DNA from: Eudorina sp. 2006-703-Eu-15
Taxonomy: Eukaryota > Chlorophyta > Chlorophyceae > Chlamydomonadales > Volvocaceae
DNA length: 64,000 nt
Direction: 5' to 3'
Assembly (NCBI GenBank): GCA_003117195.1
Contig: BDSI01000007.1
Location: forward strand, 1,054,001-1,118,000
In this document: in pieces, positions 20,801-32,594 of the stretch
How positions within the stretch are numbered: position 1 is the first letter of the stretch
Layout of the letters: each line of letters begins with the position of its first letter
The notes under the pieces: model-generated
The model's input: the letters and a program-made list of their open reading frames with translations, nothing else
What the model was told of the DNA's origin: nothing
Database searches by the model: none
Program-made: the position numbers and the translations under genes

Positions 20801-23800
20801 ATGCCCATCCTGGACAGCGGTCCCGGCGGCGGCCAAGGCTTCCACAGGACCTGCGGCGATGGCTCCTCCCGAAGCCGGCTCCCCGCCAGCGGCGTCGTGC
20901 GGCGGCTCCAGCGCCTCCTGCCGCACCGCCGCCTCCTTGGCCGGTGCCTCCGTGCCTGGGGCGAACTGGAGGATGAAGAACGAGACCGCGGGCAGCTCCT
21001 CATCCGCGCTGTCCGCCGCCGCCAACGCCTCGGCTCCTTCCGTGTCGAGGCGCCTCCTGGGCCCTGTGGTGGAGGAGGCGCGCGGCCCGCTTGGGCCTTC
21101 AGAACCTGCGGATGCGGCCACGGCCGCGGACGTGGTGGCAGCGGCGGCGCGACTCAGAGGTGACGCGGTCGAGGCCGTCGCCGTCAGCACTGCCGCCGCT
21201 GCCGGCGACGCCCGGCCGCTGTCAGCCAGCTTGCTCATGGAGCTCCGCAGCGCGGCGACGTCACCGCCGGTATCCAACATAAGGCCCAGCGGCACGAGAG
21301 ATCCCGGGCCCAGCAGGTTATCCGGGTCCGAGTCCGAGCCGCCGGCGGGGTCCGACCCCGCCTCGCTGACGCCGCGATCCGGATCCACCTCGGATCCTGA
21401 TCCGCCGTCTGAGTCATCTGCGGCCTCCTCCACCAACCGTTTATAACGGTCGCTTCCGCCGCTGGCGAGCGCCCCGCCCGCCGCCGCCGCCGCGCCGGAC
21501 CCGGCACTCAGGCGGCTGCGGCCGCTACCCGGCGGCTGCAGTTGCGTCAGCGCCGGCTGCCCCGCGCCGGGGTACAGGCGGCTCATGTCGAGCACTGTGA
21601 CGGGCGACACCGGCGTCGAGGGCCGTTCCGGGGAGCGGAGCGGCCTCGGGGACGCCGTCGTACCGGCCGCGCGGCTGACACCCGGGCGCGGGCGTCCCCC
21701 GGTCAGGCCGCCACCGCTGACGGGCGTCCTCGGACTCGCCGCAGCGACGGCGGCCGCCGCCGTCAGGCTCAGCATCCCGTCGTCTCCGGATGGCGAATGG
21801 GCGCGACTGAAGGCCGCCGCCGAGGGCCGGCTGTACGTGCCGGAGAGCGGCCGGGCCGAGTGGGCGGTGGAGATGGAGGCGGGCGAGCCGGCCGGCAACC
21901 CCGCGGACGCCGTACACGTCGTACCGGGGGTGGAGGTCGCGCCGGCTGACGGGCGCTCCCGCAGCGGCGAAGTCGGCGGGAGCGTGGACCCGTGGGTTGG
22001 TGCGTCGGAGGGCGCGGGCGAGGCGTTGCGGTCGATGGCGGCGACGCGGCGATCCGGGCTGGGGAGGGGACGCGTGGCGCCCAGTGGGGCCGAGGCAGTG
22101 GCCTCGAGGGGCGGCGGGTCGGCGGCGCCGAGGATGCTTCGGCAGTTACGCGGCTGGCGTTCCTTTGCCTTGAATGCCTGCGGCACAGGCAGCAGCAAGA
22201 CACGGCCGGCACACAATATGGAACTTTTCCAGCTACCTTTCCCAGCCCAGCGCGGCGCTCATCTTTAGGCCCCCGGCGAACCAGCCCGTGAGGCTCTGAG
22301 ACGACGTGGGGGCCCAACCCCGACAAATGGTCGGCGAAGATACTTTGTGCTGACCGCCAGAGCAAGGATCCGGGGCGGGAGGGCGGGTAAGGGTAAAGGC
22401 GATAAGGAGGGAGGGAGGCGCACCTCAAAGTCCTGCAGGAGGTCCTTGTACAGCGACGACAGGGTTGGACGGCCCGGCGGCGCGCGACGGCCGCCGTGGG
22501 ACGTCTGGCGCGGCGGCGTGACCGCGGCGCCCTCCATCGGCATCTCCGCAAGCGGCCTGGCGGCATCACAACAAAGGGGTACAAGAAATTGGTAGACAGA
22601 TTGGAGCTGCGCTGCTGCTAAGGGGGTGGGAGGACAGGCTGGTGTTGTGAGAGCTCCAAGCCGAGCTGGGGGGGCCGGGGCAAGCGCCGTCGAGACCTTC
22701 GGTTTGGAGACCCAAGCCTGGCCGCGCGAACCTAGCAAGCGATCTGTCCTTTGTGAGGTGCATACCCCACCCCGTCAGCTGTCCGCCAGCCAGTGCCGCG
22801 CGCATGCCACGACCCGTGGTTTGGACAGCCGAGCCGGCGGGTAAGGCGTACCTGTGATGGGCGCTCCGCGAGCGGCGCATGTCAGAGAGCCACTCCGTCC
22901 GACGTGCGCGCAGCAGCGGCGAGGGCCACCGCATTTCGCTGCTGAGGGAGCGACGGGGCACCGCCAGCGGGCTGGCCTCCTCCCTGGACTTGAACTCCGC
23001 CGCCACCGCCGCCGCCGCGGCGGCGGTGCCGTCTGCCCTTCTCCGACGCGCGGCGGCAGACCCCGCTGCTGCTGGTGCTGCTTCCTCCTCGTCCATGACA
23101 GCGAGCTTGTTCAGGAGCTGAGATGCCCGAAACACAGAGTGCAGCGGCGCGTCGGCGGGTGGCGGCTCTTTGTTGGCGGCGGCAGCGGGAACGGGACCGG
23201 CTGCGCCCTCGTGCGCGCTGTCGTGCGAGATGTTGGTGCAGCCGTACCGCTGGCTGGCCAGCCGAGTGGGTCGTACCGAACCCAACGAGATCACCGCGCC
23301 GGCCTTGACGGGCGACGGCGATGGCGACCGCGCCACCGCCGCCGGCGCACCGGCGCGTGGAGCTGATGGCGGCGAGCGCCCGACGACGGGCCGCGCCGGA
23401 ATGCCCGACTTTCGACGACCCGGGGTGGTCGCCGGGCTGGCATCCCCGTGGCCGCGGCCCACACCACCCGTTCCCGACGCTGCTCTGGCAGCCTGGCCGG
23501 TGGTAGCGGGGGAGCTGTTGTGACGGAGGGGGTCGGTTGCGGCCGTGTGGGCGACGGCGTCAGGCGCGAGAAGGGGGTCCCGGGCGGCGGCCGCAAAGGG
23601 GCTGGGGAAGGCGTTGCCGCCGGCCCCGCCGCTGCTGCCGCCGCGGGCGCTCGTAGAGGGCCTACCGGGAGATGCGCTGCCGCTGATCCTCTTGGTCTTG
23701 CCCGCGGCATCGGCTCCAGGAGAAGCCATTGCCCCTTGGCCGGACGAGGGCAGCGGCCCTGAGGCCGTGCGGGGACTGGGTCCGGCGGTCGTTGAGGTGC

Positions 23801-26800
23801 CGCGGCGCGGCCGCTCGGAAGCATCCGCCGGTACGGCCGACTCGGTGCTGGCGCCGGCGGCGGAACGCGCCCCGGAGGAACGTTGAGACGCGGCAGTGGC
23901 AGAGGAGGAGGCGGCCGCGGCGGCGTTGCCCCCGGGTGTCGCCAGGAGGCACGGCAGCGTCGGGAAGCTGGCATCTCGAGGAGAGCGAGCCGGCGGCGGC
24001 GCCCACTTGCCCGCCAGGACCGAGAAGCCCTGCAGCGACGACCAGCGGAAGAAGGCACGGGAAACGCCCCATTTTGATACCCTGTGCTCATTTATATAAA
24101 TCCTTACATATATATACCATACCAACTAGATTAACACCCACGAAGGAAGCATCGCCAGGAAGATGTCAATACGCTGTCATCGTCCCCCAAAATGAAACCG
24201 TGCCGGCGGCGGCGGTGGCGCATGTTTCCGTTCCCGTTCCTCCCGTGCTTGCTTTGCCCCGCGGCTCTTGGCTCCCGGCGCACCTGGGAGCGGCGCACCT
24301 CAGGCGGGGGAGCCGCCCGCGCAGTCACCGACGGCGGCTTCTGCCGTGGGCTCATCAGACGCGGGCTCCAGCCCCGCGACGTGCGGACGCCCTCCTCCCT
24401 TGGCCCCCGCGGGCTGGGGTTCGACCCGGTCGACCGTCGACTGCCCGAGCCGCGCCCTCCCGGGGAGACATGTCCCCCCAGCTCCATGCCCTCAGCGTCG
24501 TCGCCGCCGTCGTCATCTCCACCCCCACCGCGGGTACCCTCCGTGCTCAGGCGCACCGCCAACGGCGCCGGTAGGCACGACTTGCCGCGCTGCTGCGCCT
24601 CCTCAGCGCCCCCCGCTGGCCCCGAGTTGCCGCCGGCGCGGCCCTCAGCCGCCGCTGTGCTGGCGGACCCGCGCGGAGAGGACGAGAACACGTCGAAGGA
24701 GCTGGTGGACAGCGGCGCCCTCGCCGCCGCGTCCAGCTCCGTCGCTGCACCGCCGCCGCTGGTGCTGCTGCTGCAACCGCCGCTGGCCGGGTCAGGCCCC
24801 GCGTCATCCTCACCATCCTCATCGCCCCCGTCGTCGTCATTGCCCCCAGCCACCGGCAACCGCATCTGCGGGGCGTCCTCTGCTTCCGGGAACTCCGTCC
24901 GCGTCGCGATAGGACCCCGGCCAGCGCCGCCCCCAAAGGCAGCATCCGACGGCGCGGGCGACGAGACCGGAGACCGGAACACGGATCGCGCGGGGTTGTG
25001 GCCCAGCAGCCCTCCCACCGGCCTGGCGGCCGGCGCGGATCTGGGCTGGCCGCCGGTCGGCCCGCCTGCCGTCCCTTTTTGCGACGGCGGCGTGGGCGGC
25101 AGTCGCGCCGACGAGGGAGGCCGCTGCTGGCCGCCGGTGACGGCGGCGACGCTGAAGGTGCTGACGGCGCACATGCTGTTACGCCCGGCGGCCTCCCACG
25201 CGTCTGAGGACGCGCGGGTCGAGTCGGAGGAGCTCGCGCGCCGGGAGCGACGCAGCGCGCTGTCACGGGGGGTGCCTGCAGCGCCACCGCCAGGGTCGTC
25301 ACAATCTCGTGATAGGCTCTCAACAGGGGAGGGATTCCATCCTTGCGTTGACGCTAGAGGAAGCAAAACGGGCCCAAACCAGTTTGTGGGTCCAAAGGCC
25401 CACCTAACACACGGTCGGCTGCAATGCGGGGAAAGTTTCGGCCTCGGCGCTGCTGCACCTCAGACCCGAGGCAGCCAGTACCGTTTCAACGGCCCCCCAG
25501 CCGGCACGCTTACCTTGCTGCAGCGTTTTCACGAGCTGCACGGTGGCCTCGTCCCCGGCGCCGCCCAGGCATGCCAGCACCAGCACCTGGCGAGCGCATA
25601 TTGCCCAGGAGGGGCGCTCATCAAGTTGACGGCCGCGGGACAATCACGCGCGGCGGGACCGCGCACGCGGGGCGATTGCCGTATGCAGTAGCATGCAAGT
25701 GGCGGCCGACTATCGGCACCGCCATGCACACCGAGGCATGCAGAACAGCACCATGCGCCGCCACCACAACCCACACCCGCAGCCTACCTGATCCACCGCG
25801 CCCTCTAGCATACGTGTGAGCTTGCTCTCCCGCAGCGAGAGCGCGCCTCGTCGCTGCAGCCCGGACAGCACCCGGTTCAGTGCCAGCAAGCTGCGCTTCA
25901 CCGCCGAGCCCTCCTACACCACGGGGGAAGAGTACAAAACAGCAGCGTGGAGGGGGAGGCCAACCGCAGGGCTTATGAGGGGGTTACGTCCTGACCCCCA
26001 ACCCCCTGGATGGCACCTGAGCGCACCAGGACGGGTGCATGGGCCCGCCGGATTGCCACCTGAACGCGCTGGGATGGGTCCATCAGCCAGCCCTCCTGAT
26101 CCTCAGACGAACAAAAACCCGAGTTTATGTAACTCGTCTCCCTTGCGGCTGCGACCCGAGTCCGACACAAATCCGGCCAACTCCTTTGAGCATTTCCATG
26201 CCCTCCTGCATAAGTACGGCGCACAGCCTGCTTTCCAGGCCAGGCCCCTATCACACGTGCACCTGGGCTTGCCCGCCTTCCATTATAACCCCCTGCCCAC
26301 AAGGAGACAAACAAAATATCCCCGACGTCGCCCAAGACCCCAACAGACCTTGGGCGGCAGGAGCGGACAGAAGCTGCACGTGTCCACCAGGGTCAGAGTG
26401 CAGACGGGCCCACCGCCACCGCCGCCGGATGGCGGCCGAGAGCCCCCTGCCGCAGTCCCCATCACGCTGCCCATGGACGACGCTGCCAGCGACGCCCGCG
26501 GCGGCGCACTGAAGGCCCGCGGCACGACGCCACCGCCCGCTGCCAAGCCACCACTTCCGGGTGCCGCGCCGGCTGCCTTCGCCGCCGTTCCGCCCGCCGG
26601 CGCTGTCGCAGGGTTCCTCCACCGCAACTGGAACACGGCGTGGGTGCGGCTGCTGCTGTGGCGCGTCGCTGTGACGAACGCCTGCCGACTTGCCACAGCT
26701 CGCTGTCAAACCGACCGGGAGGAGCGGTGGGAAGAAATTCAGAACCCAAGGGAGCAGCACGGGGATAGGCCATTCGCATCCCGGCCATGAGAGCCCGTCA

Positions 26801-27751
26801 AGTGTCATCTCTACCGGCAATTTCCCATTCATCGCTCATCGCGATTTGCGACATTGCTCCAATGTCGCCACCTCGACATTGCACAAGCCGCCCAGGAGCC
26901 GTAACCCCAGTCGCAATAACCAAGAAGGAGAGAGGAAGCAAGAGCGCAGCCAAATCGCCATCCATGCCTGAGAAAATTTCCCGCGGCTAGCCTCAGGTGC
27001 CGTTCAGCAGTGGGCGCCATCGCACCTGGAGCGTTGAGAGCGCCTCTCCCAGGCTGCGCGCCACCACCAGCGTCAAGGGCTTCCTCCGAGCGGAGGACGC
27101 CGACCCCGCCGCTGCGACCGCCAGTGGACTGCGTGACAAGGTCGCGTGCGACTGGGGTACTGGGTGCGGCGGACCGGGGCTGCCGCCGGTGCTGCTGCTG
27201 TTGCTGTAGGTCGCGGCGCCGTCCGCGGCCGCGGCCCTGCCGAGGGTCGCAGGGCCTGTCCGGGGATCCAGCAGGTCCACGACCTCATCGCCCTGCACCT
27301 CCACGCACGTGATCTCCACGGACGCCCCCTCCGCCACCCATTCAAACAACTGCTGCGTGCACCTGGGGTTGGGGGTTGGGGGAATTGAGCCGAAGGTCAC
27401 CGTTCCGGTGGTGGATATGAACAGTTAGTTGTATGTGCAGGGAGACGGGAGTACTATCCCGGTCGGGACGTCTATCCAGATGATACCGAAGTTTAATAAG
27501 GAGGCACCAAGTCGCTGAACGAGTGTTCCTCCCCAGTCTAGGAAAGCCCGCTGAAGTTGCCGGTGTGGATTCCCCCATGGGGTGTGCTTAACGACGGCAG
27601 AACCCGACTCCTGCCCGCGACGCACCTGGTCAACACGCCCGCGGTGCTACTGCCTGGACAGTTTGGAGCAAGCTGCTGCAGGTCCAGCGTGCCGAGAGTG
27701 TACGACTTTCCACTCCCCCAGGCGCCACACGTGACGATGCTCCCGGAGCAT
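17822..27751 (-). CDS. Divergent kinesin-like protein with very long disordered tail (5' end not found)
   Basis: Exons I can support: 27626..27751, 27026..27362, 26380..26681, 25788..25913, 25514..25586, about 24173..25354, 22852..24029, 22424..22556, 17822..22177; roughly 2,600 residues plus a missing N-terminus. Motor evidence in order: P-loop in TCGAWGSGKSYTLG; FEWVAEGASVEI...VQGDEVVDLLDP; switch I RHSSSRTHAVFQL; CTLTLVDT at the switch II strand; SLLALNRVLSGL and SLRESKLTRMLEGA (alpha4-alpha5). The classic DLAGSE is not visible, and the 26380/25913 junction does not keep phase, so an exon may be missing or the motor may be degenerate. The tail is Ala/Ser/Pro-rich with a QQQ segment and ends KLFGGRKNKQKS. 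Junctions 24029/22852/22556/22424/22177 are all in phase. The link between motor and tail relies on a weak donor (AGC|GTATTG) after 24173; otherwise the motor ORF stops at 24131 and the tail is a second gene. Confidence 0.7.
22575..22619. repeat. Introner-like repeat copy in a kinesin-like gene intron
   Basis: Plus strand AGGGGTACAAGAAATTGGTA then GACAGATTGGAGCTGCGCTGC. In the sense of the host gene it ends about 20 nt before the acceptor at 22557 (GCCGCCAG). The adjoining GCTGCTGCT matches the CAGCAGCAG flank of the copies at 44251 and 46268. Confidence 0.7.
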
Positions 27752-29210
27752 CTGCAAGCGCGAACGACACGGACGAACCCAAAGCGCAGCGACACAGGTT
27801 CCGGCCGGTGCGGCACAAGCTTGGTCAGCCATCGTCGAACCGTGGATACGCTACCGTGGCGATGCCATCCCGCTCTGCTGCTTTCAGGGCATCAAGTGAA
27901 GGCACCTGGCGTGGACAACCTTCCCACCCCACAAAGGGACGGGGACAGCTTACCCTTGCAGGCACCGAGACACGAAGGGCCTCACAGCGCTTTCATAAAA
28001 CTCCTCTTGTGTGAACACTTCTTGCCGGAAGTGGTCAAGAGCAAGGTAGTCTGCAAGGGTTGGTCAAGTGGGACGAACTACACGCCATTATCGAACCTGC
28101 ATTGCTTAAGGACCTGCTTAAGGACCAAAGTCGAAAAAATAAAGCATCTCAAACAAACAAACACCGGCCGAGGGATGCTGACTGTGCAGTGTTTGGTCAG
28201 GGAGTCAACACCGCATTCATTCGTGTCGGTACATGAAGTACTCATCAAGCAGAGCTGTTGGCAGCGGCGACTTTAGAGGCTCGCACGCTCTCCAAATCGA
28301 ATAGTCCACAAAGCGCACCGTCCGCAAGACCGCGCGTGCCCTCAATATTCAAACAGTTTGGGCTTGGCTTGAGTCGTATGTGACAAAGTATATGACTAAG
28401 AAGCGGTGAATTGCAAGACCTTACCGATTGATGCTTTCCTTGACTCAACCACGGCGTTGTTCCACCTATCATATTATGCAGGGCAGGACACCTCAACCTT
28501 TAAACACAATGCATACAAACGCGTCGCGGCAAGGCCAAGCGCGCAGGCGTATCGGTCTTACCGCGTGAAGACAGATACACGCGCATGAGGCATGTTTCTC
28601 CTTCAGGATTGCCTTGCGTGGATGGTAACATATCCAAAGGAACAACCCAGGCGTTTATTGCGGGCGGCAGGGTCCAACCTTGCCAGAACTGTAGCAGAGT
28701 TTTCGCAGGTCATAGCGTTGACAAGCAGCTTCCAGTAATCAAGCCTTTATTGTTACAGGAACAATTACAACCTTCACATTTGGTTCCAGAACAGCGTGAA
28801 CGAGTTTGCACATGGCCGTACACCATAAGTGCATACAGTATACTTATCTGTAGAAATGTTGAAATTTTTAATCAAAGGCAAAGTCATGCAAACCGAACCT
28901 CGAAACGCTACGCAGAAAGCAAACTATTGGAGTCTTGGTCAACACTTAATTAGTTAGCTGCAGGTTGTGAACGGCACCGTTGGACAGGCCACCTACAGCG
29001 CAGGCTACCCCCGCTCTCTCCAGTTCTGCTGGAATTGTAAAGGGTAAATGAAAATTTGTCACTTTCCGAGAACGCTTGATCTCCCGCGTCGTCCGCACTT
29101 GACCACAACATCCCTGTGACAATTCAACCCGCCAGCCCCTGCCACATTCTACAAAATTGCAATCAACCGTCAGTTGCTGCGATATGCATACAGCGCGCTA
29201 CTCCCATCAC
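27752..29210. other. Region with possible 5' exon of the kinesin-like gene, otherwise empty
   Basis: A minus-strand frame near 28250-28380 encodes IRLKPSPNCLNIEG ... GLFDLESVRAS, which could be the beta1 region of a kinesin motor (RxRP-like and F-x-FD-like). I could not find a donor that joins it in phase to the P-loop exon, so I do not annotate it as coding. The rest is comparatively AT-rich and shows no supported exon. Confidence 0.3.
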
Positions 29211-30734
29211 TCACTGCACGGCCACCATCCTCGACTGCAGCCGTCGCCACGCCGCTGCACCCCCCACGTCCGCGAACAGCTCCTGCCGGTTCGCCAGCAG
29301 CACATCCAGCGGCTCAGCCTCGATCTCCTCCCGTAGCTGCTCCGCCTGCATGTCGTCGCCGCCGCCCATCGCCCCCGCCATGCACGACGTCCCATAGACG
29401 AACTCCGCCGTCGCGCGCAGCGACCGTCCGCCCATCATGGCCGTGAACACGTTCTCGCCACCGTACTTCTCCTTGGCGTCCTCCTTTTCAAACGCGAACC
29501 CCAGCAGGTCCGCCGCCGTGTCCAGGAAGCGAGCCCAGTCCCAGCTGCGCTGTGGGACCACACCGTTGTGGACCGCCAGCTTGCAGAAGATCAGGAAGTC
29601 CGACACAATGGAGTCGCCCGTGTGCTCCGGATCGTAAAGGCCGTGGAGGTTGCCGCCGCCCCAGGCATAGTCGTCGTCAACACGCATCCTGCGGTGACAG
29701 GCGTCCGCATCGAGCGGCGTCTGTGAGTCTTTTCCCCTTCAGTTATACGGTGAAGAGAAGTGGACTGCGAATATCCCTGTCGTATTCAGCCACGTTTCTG
29801 ATCAAGCTCAAGCAAGGCTGCCACGGATCGACCACGCATGCAAGGACCCAAATCGGTCTGACATCCCCGCACATGGCCATGGCGATGGTGGCGGTGGCAT
29901 ATCAGGCAGCAGTTCGGGTCGCACACGTATTAGGCCGCTTCGACTGGGAGAGCGGCTGTTTGCAAAGCTGCTGTCTGGGGAGCTTGGAACCCGCATGAGT
30001 GCCGATCAGCGGAACCGTCCTTCTCCAGGTCATCGGTACAGAGCGAGGAGCAACACAGATTCGACTCCGCTCCGGGCAAGAAACAAAGGCAAGGTATCCC
30101 AGCGCATACGCTACCGATCCGATCCGAGGGGGTGCGTAAGCGGTATATACTATATAGCAAATGCGGTGTCTCTCAAAGGTGCGCGAGCTTGTGCCGGCTT
30201 TTTGCTGCACAAGTGCTCGGACATCGGAGCCGCGACCGGAACGACCCGCGCCAACAACGACGTCGTTTTCGCACCTGTAGCAGTCCACCAGCCACTCTGC
30301 CTGCTCGGCTGCTGAGAGGCCGACTGCCCAGGCGCTGGGCTCCAGGACGCCTGCGGGCCGGATGGATGAACGAGTCCTGGAGCTTGGGTCCACTGGGGCA
30401 AAAGAGGGTGTGCGGGACCTGTCCGCACCGCCCGTGCCAAGCCCGCACCTGCAGCTGCGCCAGCTTGCGCATAGCTACGGGATTCTTTCTTCTTAGCACT
30501 TGAAGTTTGCATTGCGTGTGAGTGAGCCTGGACTAGCTCCAGATTCACCGGCTTGACCTTGACACCTTGAGGGTACGCCGCGACTGCCTCCGGTGGCTTC
30601 AACAGCTTCACCGGGTGGCGCCCGTTATCCTTGTCGATTGATCCCACGATGCATCCTTCTGCGCCGTTGAGCACGGAAACGCTCAGGCCCGAGAGCCGCA
30701 CCCGGCAGCCCTTTCGGAAGCTATCGTGCTCCAT
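29211..30734 (-). CDS. Chlorophyte-type protein of unknown function (EWLVDCYR family)
   Basis: CDS is complement(join(29211..29688, 30275..30392, 30449..30734)), 293 residues, all junctions in phase with GT-AG; the first intron is only 56 nt. The N-terminal 70 residues (GCRVRLSGL, LNGAEGCIVGSID, VKVKPVNLELV) look like a small SH3-like or KOW-like barrel often seen at the start of volvocine proteins with MYND fingers. The third exon is well structured: YAWGGGNLHGLYDPE, DFLIFCKLAV, WDWARFLDTAADLLGFAFEK, GGRSLRATAEFVYG. The splice joins EWLVDCY to RMRVDDDY cleanly. I recall similar blocks in Chlamydomonas and Volvox hypothetical proteins, some with a MYND zinc finger, but no finger is present here. 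No function is assigned. Confidence 0.75.
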
Positions 30735-31053
30735 GTCGGATTGCGGAACCAAGTCCCGGAACAGGCTTGGACTTGAGGACACAAGCTGATCTCAATTAAG
30801 TGACGTTGGTATTTCGGAAGGCACTCGTGAATTTCGAAGTAAGGGGCGCCTCACACAACGTCGTTTCGGGTTTCCAGTACGGAAGCAAGCAACCGACAAC
30901 GCTCGGCAAGATGGAGTGATGGGCAACTTACAAGCCGATCAGCTGTTGAGGTACGAGTAATTCCAACACAGTGGTCATGAATTTTACCCTCCCAAACTTT
31001 GACAGTCTCAGCTCGATGGGACGAACACTCTGGTAAGCCGATTATGAAACAAT

Positions 31054-32594
31054 ATGCGGCTCGGATTACGATCTTCAATTGGGCGAAACGGTTCTAGGTC
31101 TACATGCGCATATGTAGGAAGCGCTCCCACAGTTAAGCGCTGTGACGCAAGTGTAGCATGGCATTCGTCCTTAAATCTCGGAGCCGCCTTGACAAGACCT
31201 AGCAGAAACCTTCGGTCAAACGCCTCAAATGATGGCACACATTCCGGTGGCGACCGCCGGCCATCACAGCCCGCCGACCCAGAGGACGCTGCGTGTCTGA
31301 GCCAGACCGGTGTCAGCCAGGGCGCAACCGCACCTGCAGGACAAGCACCGGCAGCCTCTCCAAGCCAGCCACAACCAACTGCTCCATCATCACACGCAGC
31401 ATCCGAAGAAGACGACTTTGCGCGAGCGTGGAAGCCGCCGCCGGGGGAGCCGCCGCTTTGGTGGGTTGAGAAGTTCGAAGCAAGGCGCAAGGCGGAGGCG
31501 CGGCGGAAGGCGGTGGACCCCGCCTTCGTCACAACTTTGGAGCGCGTCTCTCCGGGCGGCGCGGGGGGCGCGCATGACAATCCCGCAGTGCGCTTCATAA
31601 AGGGCTTCCTGCAGGTACGGTGCGTCGCAACAAGTTTGGCCCCTGCCTCGTCCGCCGGCACATTAGCAGGCGCTGCGTCCCCTTTCCCCACCATGGCACC
31701 TAACCATGCACGCGCTGATCCCTGCACCACTCAAACGGACCTTGCACGGACCGTAGACGTCGCTACGTTGCAAACCGGAGGGGATCAATCCTTTTCGTCC
31801 CTTCGTCCCTTCACGGGAAGCGAACCACGAGGTTACAGACGCCCCACTCGCCCCTTTGTGTCAGGGAAAAGGCACATCCGCAAAAGAGAGCTCTTCCCTA
31901 ACCCGCTGTGCCCGGCTGTTACATGCGCCAGGTCGTTCAACTATTCGTGGTGCTGGCACTCCTGCTGCTGCTACCAGCCGCCCTGCACGACGGTGGTCTG
32001 ACGTTGGCGAAACCCTATACCACCTTCGCAGCTTACCTGTGCTTCTTCGGCCTTGGAACCGTCGGACGGGTCGTACGGTACGGCAAGTTGGCGCCACGAA
32101 AGCAAGACCGCCAGGTGGCCACTTGGGCGGGACGGCTAGCCTTCGCGGCCTTCGTCATCACGGTCCCGCTGATTCACTGGGTGGCGATGTACCGCTTCGT
32201 GGGACTGTCACTGTACGTCAATGCACTGTCGTACGCCCCAACTCTGTACGACTTTGTCGGCGGGGTCGGAATGTTGGCGGCGATTGCGCTGAACGCCACG
32301 GCGGCGAGGGAGCTGGGTGCTGCGTACGACAGGGTCGCCGCGCCGGCGACGCTCGTGACGAGCGGGCCGTACAAATACATGCAGCACCCGATCTACACCT
32401 CCTACATGATGTTGTTCTTCTCGTACGGCATGTGGTTGCATTCGGCGCCGGCGGCGCTGCTGATGCTGCTTGTGTGCGTGTTGTACTATCGCGGACGTAC
32501 GGCATTGGAGACCCACGTGCTTGAGGCCGCCTTCGGGAAGTACTACCGTGACTACGCTGCCCGGACCAAGAAATTCGTGCCGTACATACTCTAG
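31054..32594 (+). CDS. Isoprenylcysteine methyltransferase-like integral membrane protein, possibly plastid-targeted
   Basis: CDS join(31054..31614, 31932..32594), 407 residues; donor CAG|GTACGG and acceptor CGCCAG keep phase. The first exon begins MRLGLRSSIGRNGSRSTCAY, basic and Ser-rich like a transit peptide, then a Pro/Ala linker with FARAWKPPPGEPPLWW and a charged helix. The second exon is a membrane domain: about five hydrophobic segments and, near the end, SGPYKYMQHPIYTSYM, ALETHVLEAAFGKYYRDYAA and KKFVPYIL. This is the ICMT/phospholipid methyltransferase pattern: GPY-x-Y-x-(R/Q)HP for SAM binding, then a glutamate helix, then the FG-x-Y-x-x-Y tail. The expected arginine before HP is glutamine here. 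The substrate (prenylcysteine, phospholipid or other) cannot be read from the sequence. Confidence 0.75.

Noticed and set aside
17822..22216. Long plus-strand open frames opposite the kinesin tail (for example 19176-20075, 20547-21446)
   Set aside because: They are antisense shadows of a GC-rich Ala/Ser frame, with no start context, splice logic or recognisable motif.
28250..28380. First kinesin motor exon (IRLKPS...FDLESV)
   Set aside because: Suggestive, but no donor joins it in phase to the P-loop exon at 27751 and the frame stops right after it; left as a note only.
28585..28953. 122-codon plus-strand frame
   Set aside because: AT-rich spacer next to the kinesin-like 5' end; no motif, and no splice-consistent neighbours.
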